Source of the DNA: DASUGM01 sp036274055
GTDB taxonomy: Bacteria > Acidobacteriota > Vicinamibacteria > Vicinamibacterales > SCN-69-37
Direction: 5' to 3'
Assembly: GCA_036274055.1 (NCBI GenBank)
Contig: DASUGM010000058.1
Location: forward strand, 1-12,999
DNA length: 12,999 nucleotides
Under the pieces are notes generated by a model. That model did no database searches. It saw only the letters and a list, made by a program, of their open reading frames with translations, and was not told where the DNA came from. This document shows positions 1 to 9,579 of the stretch, piece after piece (the first letter of the stretch is position 1; each line of letters begins with the position of its first letter). A program made the position numbers and the translations under genes.

Positions 1-2
1 AG

Positions 3-2402
<2,400 letters not shown>

Positions 2403-2413
2403 TTCCTTCTCGA

Positions 2414-2513
2414 GGCTCACGGCTCAGGGCTCACGGCTCGGGGCTCGGTGTCAGGGCTTGGGGCACGCGGCTCGGGAGAACGATCCCGAGCCGTGAGCCC
2501 TGAGCCCTGAGCC
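2414..2513. repeat. Inverted array of GGCTC-type 7-base repeats
   Basis: The spacer holds five head-to-tail 7-mers of form GGCTCNN (2414-2448), decayed units (2449-2476), then the same 7-mers inverted (2486-2513). The arms 2414-2442 and 2485-2513 are complementary at 28 of 29 positions. Nested inside is a perfect 9-bp stem (2468-2476 with 2485-2493) and an 8-base loop. A transcript could form a strong hairpin, but no T-run follows, so a classical terminator is not supported. Role unknown; it may attenuate read-through from the protease gene or be a dispersed palindromic repeat. Confidence 0.8.
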
Positions 2514-2521
2514 GTTTCTAA

Positions 2522-4306
2522 ATGAACTCCACGCGCGAACGTCCCACCGGCGCGCTCGCCCTGGTCGTGAGTGGCGTGCTTGGCTTTGCGTTCGGCGTGG
2601 CCTTTCGCAACTGGCAGGATGCCGTCGAGACCGCGCAAGTCGTCGCCGGGCTCGTTCACTACCCGGCGGACAGCCCGTTTTTCATCTATCACGTCAAGCT
2701 CTGGACCGTGCTGCATCAGATCGGTGCGGTGCTCCTGCGCCTTGGTCTCGGCGAGATCACCATCTCCACCTTGCTCAGCGGCCTGATCGGCCAGTTGTCG
2801 TTTCAGGCGCTGGCGATGACGACGTTTGCGATCAGCCGGCGGACGTGGCTGTCAATCGGGATCCCGTTCCTCGTGCTGATCAGCGGCATCTACGACCTCG
2901 GCGTCATCTACCCGGTCATGCTGATCGGCACGCCGTTCACCTACGGCGCGATTGGCCTGTCGGGCATCGTCCTGATCGTCGCGCTGCTGGGATCGGGATG
3001 GTGGCGGACGGGCGCGTTTCTGCTCGCGCTGATGCCCGCAGTCCATCCGTCGCTGGGCTTCTGGCTGACGGTAATCGTCGCGCTCTGCGTGGTGATCGAT
3101 TGGAACGGGACCGGACCGCTGCGCGCGGCCTGGCGCTGGTACGGCGCCGGCGCGCTGGTGACCGCGCTCAGCCTCGGCGTGCAGTTGCTGATGATGCCGG
3201 CGCTGCCATCGATCGCGCCGGCCGATGCGCAGCGGTTTCTCGCGCAGTGGGTGGCGTTCTGGGACGAACACCGCCGACCCGTGGATCTGTCGGCCAACGG
3301 CGTCAAGATGAACGTTTTCGTGATGATCGTCGCGCTGGTCTTTCTGTGGCGTTGGCGCGCGGATTTGCCGGTGGCGGCGCGCCTCCTGCTGCAGGCCGCG
3401 GCCGTCGCCGGCGGACTCGGTCTGGTGGTCGCGTGGGCATCGCATCAGCCGCCGGGACGACTGCCGATGTGGTTTCTGATCGCGATGCCGGCACGCGTGC
3501 TGAACTTCGACGTGTTTCTCGCGGTCCCGCTGCTGGCCGGCCTTCTCGGCCGCTTTGAACGGGTCCCACTGGCGGCGTGGCTGCTGCTGATTCTCTCGGT
3601 CGTCCTGGTCGGCACCCGTCGCAGCGTCGCCTGGGAATTCATCGGGCAGCCGAAGGGCAGTGGTTGGAACGCGCTGGATATGGTCGCCGCGATCGCGATC
3701 GGGTCGCTGCTCGTCGGGTGGCTGCAGGCACGACGACGCGAGTCCGCGGCGAGCACGGCGGGCGAAGTGGGCGAGGCGCGCGGCGGCATGATCCGTCTGG
3801 CGCGGTGGCTGACAGCGGTGGTGCTCGTGATCGCAGCGGCGGGCGAGGCGGTGGAAGCCCGCCGCTACTCGCGCTCGGAGCCGGCGGCAATCTTCCGCGA
3901 TCGGACCAACGATCGTGTCTACGGGATGCTCAGCATCAGTCACGGGCTGGTGGCGACCGGCGGCGATCTCCACCTGATTCAACTGCGCACCCGCCGCCCG
4001 GTGCTGATCGACGGCGGTGGTTTGGATGGCCTGCCGTACGCGCTCGAGGCGTCGGCGCTCTCGGCGCGGATTCTGCGCGACGTCTACGGCATCGACTACT
4101 TCAATCCGCCGCCCGACGCGCGGCAGGGGGGCAGAATCCCCAATCAGAGCGCACGCGCGGCCTGGGAGATGTTCACGCTCCAGAAGTGGCGTACGGTGCG
4201 CGCCACGTACGGCGTTACTGAAGTCGTGGTGCCGGGCGACTGGAATCTCGATCTGCCAGAAATTGCATCCGGCAGCAACGTGCGTCTGTACGCCATTCCG
4301 GAGTAA
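2522..4306 (+). CDS. Polytopic membrane protein with C-terminal soluble domain (GT-C-like, function unknown)
   Basis: 594-residue protein with about 11-12 hydrophobic segments (roughly residues 10-30, 79-102, 109-135, 140-158, 162-193, 208-228, 263-278, 285-308, 316-343, 348-364, 384-402 and 425-442), followed by a non-membrane tail of about 150 residues. The overall shape (many helices, then a soluble C-terminal domain) recalls GT-C type glycosyltransferases and related surface-glycan membrane proteins. I cannot see a decisive family motif, so this is a fold-level guess. The tail contains NDRVYGML, LIDGGGLDGLPY and YGVTEVVVPGD, which look like a folded alpha/beta domain. The ATG lies 8 bases past the inverted repeat; there is no clear Shine-Dalgarno. 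The HddA-like kinase begins 15 bases after its stop, which supports a shared operon and a glycan role. An antisense frame covering most of this gene is a GC-driven shadow. Confidence 0.85.
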   Translation: MNSTRERPTGALALVVSGVLGFAFGVAFRNWQDAVETAQVVAGLVHYPADSPFFIYHVKLWTVLHQIGAVLLRLGLGEITISTLLSGLIGQLSFQALAMTTFAISRRTWLSIGIPFLVLISGIYDLGVIYPVMLIGTPFTYGAIGLSGIVLIVALLGSGWWRTGAFLLALMPAVHPSLGFWLTVIVALCVVIDWNGTGPLRAAWRWYGAGALVTALSLGVQLLMMPALPSIAPADAQRFLAQWVAFWDEHRRPVDLSANGVKMNVFVMIVALVFLWRWRADLPVAARLLLQAAAVAGGLGLVVAWASHQPPGRLPMWFLIAMPARVLNFDVFLAVPLLAGLLGRFERVPLAAWLLLILSVVLVGTRRSVAWEFIGQPKGSGWNALDMVAAIAIGSLLVGWLQARRRESAASTAGEVGEARGGMIRLARWLTAVVLVIAAAGEAVEARRYSRSEPAAIFRDRTNDRVYGMLSISHGLVATGGDLHLIQLRTRRPVLIDGGGLDGLPYALEASALSARILRDVYGIDYFNPPPDARQGGRIPNQSARAAWEMFTLQKWRTVRATYGVTEVVVPGDWNLDLPEIASGSNVRLYAIPE

Positions 4307-4321
4307 GGTGTTGCCTCGAGC

Positions 4322-5317
4322 ATGATCATCAGCCGGACGCCGTTCCGCGTCTCGTTTTTCGGAGGCGGCACGGATTACCCGCAGTGGTATCGCAAACACG
4401 GCGGCGCAGTGCTGGCGACGACGATCGACAAGTACTGCTACATCAGCGTCCGCAAGCTGCCGCCCTTCTTCGAGCACAAGTTTCGCGTCGTCTACTCGAT
4501 CGTCGAGAACGTTCAGCAGCCCGCCGACATCAAGCACCCGGCGGTCCGCGCGGTCCTCGAGTGGATGAAAGTGAAGGCCGGGCTCGAGATTCATCACGAC
4601 GGCGATCTGCCGGCCCGTGCCGGGCTCGGCTCGAGTTCGGCGTTCACGACCGGATTGATCAACGCGCTTCACGCCCTCGACGGCCGCCGCGTGTCGCAGG
4701 AAGAGCTGGCGGACGAGGCGCTGCACGTCGAGCAGGACGTGATCAATGAACCGGTCGGATCGCAGGATCAGCTCAGCGCCGCGTTTGGCGGCTTCAATCA
4801 CATGACCTTCCGCCGGGATGGCAGCTATCAGGTCAATCCGCTGATCGTGCCGCGGGCGCGGCTCGATCTGCTGCAGGACCATCTGATGCTGCTGTTCACC
4901 GGCATCTCGCGGCTGTCGGCAGAAGTGGCGGCGGTGACGATCGCCAACCTGCCGCAGCGGGAGGCGGCGTTGCAGAACATGCAACGCATGGTCGACCAGG
5001 CGATCGCGATTCTTGCCTCGCCGGCCGCGGACATTACTGATTTCGGCCGGCTGCTGCACGAATCGTGGCTCCTGAAGCGCACCCTCGCCGAGCGCGTCTC
5101 GAGCGCCACGATTGACGACATGTATGCGGCCGCGCGCGCCGACGGCGCGATTGGCGGCAAGATTCTCGGCGCCGGCGGCGGCGGGTTTCTGCTGTTGTTC
5201 GTCAAACCGGAGGATCGCGCGCGGGTGCGCGAACGGCTGAAGACGTTCATCGACGTCCCGTTTCGGTTCGAGAGCTCCGGGAGCCGGATCGTTTTGTATC
5301 AGCCCGATGGGTGGTAG
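4322..5317 (+). CDS. hddA: GHMP-family sugar kinase, D-glycero-D-manno-heptose 7-phosphate kinase-like (HddA)
   Basis: 331-residue cytoplasmic GHMP kinase. Motif 1 is PFRVSFFGGGTD near residue 7. The phosphate loop is GLGSSSA at residues 101-107. The C-terminal glycine motif is GAIGGKILGAGGGGF at 275-289. Length and these motifs fit the HddA group, which phosphorylates D-glycero-D-manno-heptose 7-phosphate at C1 on the route to GDP-heptose (known for HddA; substrate here inferred). Related GHMP sugar kinases such as fucokinase-like domains are an alternative. The usual partners GmhA (isomerase), GmhB (phosphatase) and HddC (guanylyltransferase) are not in the window and may lie elsewhere. The start ATG overlaps the palindrome ATGATCAT. 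The gene is followed after 6 bases by the E1-alpha gene, so the two are very likely co-transcribed. Confidence 0.85.
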   Translation: MIISRTPFRVSFFGGGTDYPQWYRKHGGAVLATTIDKYCYISVRKLPPFFEHKFRVVYSIVENVQQPADIKHPAVRAVLEWMKVKAGLEIHHDGDLPARAGLGSSSAFTTGLINALHALDGRRVSQEELADEALHVEQDVINEPVGSQDQLSAAFGGFNHMTFRRDGSYQVNPLIVPRARLDLLQDHLMLLFTGISRLSAEVAAVTIANLPQREAALQNMQRMVDQAIAILASPAADITDFGRLLHESWLLKRTLAERVSSATIDDMYAAARADGAIGGKILGAGGGGFLLLFVKPEDRARVRERLKTFIDVPFRFESSGSRIVLYQPDGW

Positions 5318-5323
5318 GCATCA

Positions 5324-6346
5324 ATGATTCGTTATCAGTACGAGGGGGAGGGCGTCGCTGGGTTCGCGCCGCTGGCGTCGAACTACCCGGCCGCCGCGCA
5401 GCTGGCGATGTTCGAGTCGATGCTGAGGATTCGACGCATCGAAGAAGAGATCGAGCGGCGCTATTACCAGGATTATATGAAGACGCCGATTCACCTGGTC
5501 ATCGGCCAGGAGGCGGCGGCGGTCGGCGCCTGCGCGGCGATGCGCACCAGCGACCTGATGTACAGCAGTCATCGGACCCACGGCGTCTATCTCGCCAAAG
5601 GCGGCGACCTGCGCGCGATGCTCTGCGAGATGCACTGCCGCGTCAACGGCTGCGCCGGCTCGCGCGGCGGCTCGATGCACCTGATCGACAAGCGCGTCGG
5701 GATGGCCGGCACCTCGGCGATCGTCGGCGGCGCAGTGCCGATCGCCACCGGTGCGGCGCTGGCCGCGCAGATGCAGGGCCGCGATGACGTCGTCGTCGTG
5801 TTTCTCGGCGATGCGACGACGGAGGAAGGCGTCGCGTCCGAGAGCCTGAACTTCGCCGCGCTCAAACAGCTGCCGGTCGTGTTCTTCTGCGAGAACAACT
5901 TCTACTCGGTGCAGTCGCCGCTGTTCACGCGCCAGCCGGTGCGCGATCTCTGCCGGTGGGCGTCGGCTTACGGGATGCCGGCCGAGCGCGTCGACGGGAT
6001 GAACGTCCTGGCGGTGCATGCCGCGTCCGCCGCCGCAATCGCGCGCGCCCGCGCCGGCGGCGGCCCCGCGTTCATCGAAGCGCCGCTCTATCGCTTCCGC
6101 GCTCACGGCGGCGCCGGCGACGACAGCAAGACCGGCTACCGCGCCGAAGCCGAGCGCGACGCCTGGGCGCCGTACGATCCGATCACGATGTTCGGCCAGC
6201 ACCTGACTGAGGTGAGCGTGCTGGATGACGCGCAGGTTGAGGCGATGGAGGCGAAGATAGGGGCCGAAATCGCGGACGCCTTCGAGTTCGCGCTGAGCAG
6301 CCCGAACCCGGTGGAAGCAGACTTGTACAAGTACGTGTACGCTTAA
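5324..6346 (+). CDS. Thiamine-diphosphate-dependent dehydrogenase E1 component, alpha subunit
   Basis: 340-residue homologue of pyruvate/acetoin dehydrogenase E1-alpha. Visible marks are the ThDP/Mg motif LGDATTEEG (D163) running to ENN (N191/N192) about 28 residues later, YSSHRTHG at 80-87, GSRGGSMHL at 112-120, and the AHGG region with H261. The motif reads GDA where the family usually has GDG. In 2-oxoacid dehydrogenases this chain pairs with E1-beta to decarboxylate a 2-oxoacid and pass the acyl group to a lipoyl E2. No E2, E3 or lipoyl domain is encoded here, and the neighbours are sugar-nucleotide enzymes. Hence transfer of the ThDP-bound acyl unit to a keto-sugar, as proposed for PDH-E1-like pairs in some antibiotic branched sugars, is a plausible alternative (inference). 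The start is 6 bases after the kinase stop, with only a weak GGTAGG upstream. Confidence 0.9.
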   Translation: MIRYQYEGEGVAGFAPLASNYPAAAQLAMFESMLRIRRIEEEIERRYYQDYMKTPIHLVIGQEAAAVGACAAMRTSDLMYSSHRTHGVYLAKGGDLRAMLCEMHCRVNGCAGSRGGSMHLIDKRVGMAGTSAIVGGAVPIATGAALAAQMQGRDDVVVVFLGDATTEEGVASESLNFAALKQLPVVFFCENNFYSVQSPLFTRQPVRDLCRWASAYGMPAERVDGMNVLAVHAASAAAIARARAGGGPAFIEAPLYRFRAHGGAGDDSKTGYRAEAERDAWAPYDPITMFGQHLTEVSVLDDAQVEAMEAKIGAEIADAFEFALSSPNPVEADLYKYVYA

Positions 6347-6351
6347 CGGCG

Positions 6352-6408
6352 AAAAAAGGAGGTCGGGTGGCCTTTATACGGCCGATGCATAAAGGCCACC
6401 CGACCTCC
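6352..6408 (-). terminator. Perfect 20-bp hairpin with a T6 tract on the minus strand
   Basis: Arms 6358-6377 and 6389-6408 are exactly complementary over 20 bp with an 11-base loop (6378-6388). Six A residues (6352-6357) abut the left arm, so a leftward transcript would read hairpin then six U: a textbook intrinsic terminator directed against antisense RNA. On the plus strand no T-run follows, so sense transcripts should pass. The left arm also begins with a perfect AGGAGGT (6357-6363), which would be locked in the stem opposite CCTCC. It sits between two co-directional subunit genes, which is unusual. It could equally be a dispersed palindromic repeat. Confidence 0.65.
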
Positions 6409-6415
6409 AACCGTC

Positions 6416-7453
6416 ATGCCCTGGGACGAAGGACTCATTAACTCGCTCGTCTATGACCGGCCCGATCCGGCTGAGGGACGGGTGTTGTCGTACGGCGCCG
6501 CGATCAATGAGGCGCTGACGATCGCCCTCGAACAGAACCCCGGCGTCTTTGTCTTTGGGCAGGGTGTCGACGATCCGTCGGCGATGTTCGGCACGACCCG
6601 CGGGCTGCAGCAGAAGTTCGGACCCGAGCGCGTCTTTGACACGCCGCTGTCCGAAGAAGGCATGATGGGCGTCGCGACCGGCGCGGCGATGAACGGGCAG
6701 CGGCCGGTGTTCATGCACAATCGTCCGGACTTCGTGCTGCTGGCGTTCAACCAGCTCGTCACCCACGCCGCGAAGTTTCACTTCATGGACAACGGCCAGA
6801 CGTCGGTGCCGCTGGTGGTGTGGGCGGCCATCGGCCGCGGCTGGGGCTCGGGTGCGCAGCACTCACAGGCCATTCAAGGGATGCTGATGGGCGTCCCCGG
6901 CCTGAAGATCGTGATGCCGAGCACGCCGCACGACGCCAAAGGCCTGCTCCTGTCCGCGATCCTCGACGACAACCCGGTCTGCGTTTTCGAGCATCGCTGG
7001 TTGATGCGGAAAGACGGTGTCGTCCCCGAAGGCGCTTACCGCGTCCCGATCGGCAAGGGCATCGTCCGCCGGCCGGGAAAAGACGTGACGATTGCCGGCG
7101 CCTCGCACGCCATCGAACTCGGCATGCAGGCGGCCAAGCTGCTCGCCGACGACGGCATCGACGCCGAAGTCGTCGACCTGCGGACGATCAAGCCCCTCGA
7201 CGAAGCCATCGTCCTCGAATCCCTGAAAAAGACCGGCCGGCTGGTCGCCGTCGACACCGCCTGGTCGATCGGCGGCGTCTGTGCCGAGCTCGGCTGCATC
7301 GCCGCGGAGAAGGGGTTTGCCAGTCTCAAAGCGCCGGTGCGGCGCGTCGCCCTGCCGGACGTGCCAACGCCGGCCGGCTACACCCTCGAGCAGTTCTTCT
7401 ATCCCGACGCCGCGAAGATCGCCACGGCCGCGCGCGAACTGATCCTCCACTGA
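6416..7453 (+). CDS. Thiamine-diphosphate-dependent dehydrogenase E1 component, beta subunit
   Basis: 345-residue E1-beta (transketolase-like pyrimidine-binding plus C-terminal domains). Visible marks are PLSEEGMMGVATGAA with E80, the usual Glu contacting the ThDP aminopyrimidine; NRPDFVLLAFNQLVTHAAK at 102-120; GSGAQHSQ with H149; and PGLKIVMPSTP at 161-171. It should form a heterotetramer with the upstream alpha subunit. ATG 6416 keeps the roughly 22-residue N-terminal extension before VLSYGAAINEAL; an in-frame GTG at 6482 with GAGGGA upstream is an alternative. No Shine-Dalgarno lies just before 6416; the only strong one is buried in the hairpin, so translation may be controlled or coupled. 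The stop TGA shares its last base with the next gene's ATG. The beta gene is directly followed by a sugar-modifying gene rather than an E2, which argues against an ordinary 2-oxoacid dehydrogenase complex. Confidence 0.9.
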   Translation: MPWDEGLINSLVYDRPDPAEGRVLSYGAAINEALTIALEQNPGVFVFGQGVDDPSAMFGTTRGLQQKFGPERVFDTPLSEEGMMGVATGAAMNGQRPVFMHNRPDFVLLAFNQLVTHAAKFHFMDNGQTSVPLVVWAAIGRGWGSGAQHSQAIQGMLMGVPGLKIVMPSTPHDAKGLLLSAILDDNPVCVFEHRWLMRKDGVVPEGAYRVPIGKGIVRRPGKDVTIAGASHAIELGMQAAKLLADDGIDAEVVDLRTIKPLDEAIVLESLKKTGRLVAVDTAWSIGGVCAELGCIAAEKGFASLKAPVRRVALPDVPTPAGYTLEQFFYPDAAKIATAARELILH

Positions 7454-8631
7454 TGTTCTACGAACTGGCCAGTTCCACCTGGGGACACGAAGAGAAAGAC
7501 GCCATCGCCAGGCAGCTGCAGGACGATCGGCTGACGATGGGGCCGGCGGTGCGCGGCTTCGAGCGCGAATTCGCGGCGAAATTCGGGGTCGCGCACGCGG
7601 CGATGTGCAACTCCGGATCGTCGGCCAATCTCGTCGCCGTCGCCTCGCTGTTTCACGTCAAGGACCGGCCGCTGCAGCGCGGCGACGAAGTGATCGTGCC
7701 GGCCTTGTCGTGGGCGACGACGTATCACCCGCTGCAGCAGTACGGGTTGCGTCTGCGCTTCGTGGATATCGAGCTGGACACGCTGAACATCGACGTCGAC
7801 CAGCTCGACGCGGCGCTGACGCCGCGGACGCGCATGGTCGTCGCCGTCAGCATCCTCGGCAACCCGGCGGCGCTCGACGTGCTGCGGGCGTTCTGCGATC
7901 GCCACGGCCTCTACCTGTTCGAGGACAACTGCGAGTCGATGGGCGCGTCGCTCGGCGGCAAACCGTGCGGCACCTTCGGTCACATCAACACCTTCAGCAC
8001 CTTCTACTCGCATCACATGTCGACGATGGAAGGCGGCCTGATCGTCAGCGACAGCGAGGAGCTCGACCATCTCGCGCGGGCGATCAGAAACCACGGCTGG
8101 AGCCGCGACGTGCCGGCCGGCAGCCCGATCTACGAGGCCCGTGACGCCGACATGGCCGAGCTCTATCGTTTCATCCTGCCCGGCTACAACGTCCGGCCGC
8201 TCGAGATGTGCGGCGCCGTCGGCAGCGTCCAGCTCAGGAAGCTCGACAGTTCGATCGCCGCGCGCCGCCGCAACGCCGAGCATTTCGTCCGGCTGTTCAG
8301 CGGCGACGAGCGCTTCATCATCCAGCGCGAGCACGGCGTCAGCTCGTGGTTCTGCTTTACGATCATCCTCAACCCGGCGCTGAAGGTCGACCGCAAGCGG
8401 GCGACCGATGCGCTCGCCCGCGCGGACATCGGCTTCCGGATGATCACCGGCGGCTGCTTTCTGCGCCACGACGCCATCAAGTATTACGACTACGACACCG
8501 TCGGCGAGATCGTGAACGCCAACCTCGCCCACGATCGCGGCTTCTTCGTCGGCAACCACCCGCGCGACCTGGCGCCGCAAATCGACCGGCTGCGTGAAGT
8601 GCTCGACGCCGCCGTGCCTGAGGGAGCGTGA
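7453..8631 (+). CDS. DegT/DnrJ-fold PLP enzyme with His at the Lys site; ColD/RfbH-like sugar 3-dehydratase
   Basis: 392 residues in the DegT/DnrJ/EryC1/StrS fold. NSGSSAN (53-59) is the cofactor phosphate site and D158 (DNCES) the expected pyridine-nitrogen partner. At the place where aminotransferases of this family carry the Schiff-base Lys, six residues before EGG, the sequence is TFYSHHMSTMEGG, with H187 and H188. ColD (GDP-4-keto-6-deoxymannose 3-dehydratase) and RfbH/AscC (E1) use His here, so this is more likely a C3 deoxygenase than an aminotransferase. Length (392) is close to ColD (about 388) and shorter than RfbH (about 437). The real start is the ATG overlapping the E1-beta stop by one base; the same frame runs open far upstream inside the beta gene, but that part is a shadow. 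It should act on a 4-keto-6-deoxy sugar nucleotide; base and sugar identity are unproven. Confidence 0.88.
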   Translation: MFYELASSTWGHEEKDAIARQLQDDRLTMGPAVRGFEREFAAKFGVAHAAMCNSGSSANLVAVASLFHVKDRPLQRGDEVIVPALSWATTYHPLQQYGLRLRFVDIELDTLNIDVDQLDAALTPRTRMVVAVSILGNPAALDVLRAFCDRHGLYLFEDNCESMGASLGGKPCGTFGHINTFSTFYSHHMSTMEGGLIVSDSEELDHLARAIRNHGWSRDVPAGSPIYEARDADMAELYRFILPGYNVRPLEMCGAVGSVQLRKLDSSIAARRRNAEHFVRLFSGDERFIIQREHGVSSWFCFTIILNPALKVDRKRATDALARADIGFRMITGGCFLRHDAIKYYDYDTVGEIVNANLAHDRGFFVGNHPRDLAPQIDRLREVLDAAVPEGA

Positions 8632-8633
8632 GC

Positions 8634-9572
8634 GTGACTCGTGTGCTGGTGACCGGCGGCGCCGGCTATCTCGGCTCGACCCTGGTGCCGATGCTGCTCG
8701 AACGCGGCGACGAGGTCACGGTCGTCGACAGTTTCATGTACGGGCAGGACAGCCTGTCGGCCGTCTGCCACAATCGCCGGTTTTCGCTCCGTCGCGGCGA
8801 CGTCCGCAACCTCGACCTGATGAAGCCGCTGGTCGCAAAGGCCGACGTCATCATCCCACTCGCGGCGCTGGTCGGAGCGCCGCTCTGCGACCGCGATCCG
8901 CTCGCCGCGACCTCGACGAACAAACAAGCGATCGTCGACATGTTGCCGATGCTCAGCCGGGCGCAGCGGGTGATCCTGCCGATCACCAACAGCGGCTATG
9001 GCGTCGGCGAAACCGGGAAGTTCTGCACCGAAGACACCCCGCTGCGGCCGGTGTCGCTCTACGGCCGCGACAAGGTCGAAGTCGAGCGGATCATGCTCGA
9101 GCGTCATCCGTCGTCGATCAGCCTGCGGCTGGCGACGGTGTTCGGGATGTCCCCGCGCATGCGCCTCGATCTCCTGGTCAACGATTTCGTCTACCGCGCC
9201 TGCCGCGATCGCTTCATCGTCCTGTTCGAAGGGCACTTCAAGCGAAACTTCATTCACGTCCGCGACGTCGCGCGCGCGTTCATGCACGCGATCGATCACT
9301 TCGACGCGATGCAGGGCGGGCCGTACAACGTCGGCCTGTCGGACGCGAACCTCTCGAAGGCGGAGTTGTGCGATCGCATCAAACGGCAGGTGCCGGCGTT
9401 CACCGTCTTCGAGTCCACGGTCGGCCAGGATCCCGACAAACGCGATTACATCGTCTCGAACGAGAAGATCGAGAAGACCGGCTATCAGCCCGCGCACTCG
9501 CTCGACGAGGGGATTCGGGAATTGATTACCGGTTTTCCGATGATTCGGAATGAGAGATACGGGAACGTCTAG
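8634..9572 (+). CDS. NAD(P)-dependent epimerase/dehydratase (extended SDR)
   Basis: 312-residue Rossmann-fold sugar-nucleotide enzyme. TGGAGYLG (7-14) is the GxxGxxG dinucleotide site. D32-like acid is expected at VVDSF after the second strand. SGYG (S120) and Y143xxxK147 (YGRDK) are the catalytic SDR residues. FKRNFIHVRDVARA near residue 203 is typical of the substrate-binding half. The start is uncertain: GTG 8628 overlaps the upstream TGA, but AGGGAG at 8621-8626 sits 7 bases before GTG 8634, so I chose 8634. The product could be a 4-epimerase, 4-reductase, or the reductase of an acyl side chain in a branched-sugar route; the sequence alone does not decide. Translation is likely coupled to the dehydratase gene. 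It is the last rightward gene before the convergent glycosyltransferase. Confidence 0.88.
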   Translation: MTRVLVTGGAGYLGSTLVPMLLERGDEVTVVDSFMYGQDSLSAVCHNRRFSLRRGDVRNLDLMKPLVAKADVIIPLAALVGAPLCDRDPLAATSTNKQAIVDMLPMLSRAQRVILPITNSGYGVGETGKFCTEDTPLRPVSLYGRDKVEVERIMLERHPSSISLRLATVFGMSPRMRLDLLVNDFVYRACRDRFIVLFEGHFKRNFIHVRDVARAFMHAIDHFDAMQGGPYNVGLSDANLSKAELCDRIKRQVPAFTVFESTVGQDPDKRDYIVSNEKIEKTGYQPAHSLDEGIRELITGFPMIRNERYGNV

Positions 9573-9579
9573 CCGGCGG

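Noticed and set aside
2403..2521. A rho-independent terminator for the metalloprotease gene
   Set aside because: A strong hairpin exists but there is no T-run after it; recorded as a repeat instead.
2852..5059. A 735-codon open frame on the minus strand
   Set aside because: It lies antisense to the membrane protein and the GHMP kinase, crosses both genes, is rich in Arg, His, Gln and Asp with no recognisable domain, and reflects the lack of stops in GC-rich antisense frames.
6820..7452. A long N-terminal extension of the dehydratase frame inside the E1-beta gene
   Set aside because: The translation there is Arg/Pro-rich nonsense; the DegT homology starts at the ATG at 7453.
5324..7453. A housekeeping pyruvate or acetoin dehydrogenase operon
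   Set aside because: No E2, E3 or lipoyl domain follows; the next genes act on sugar nucleotides. Kept as the main alternative, not the preferred reading.
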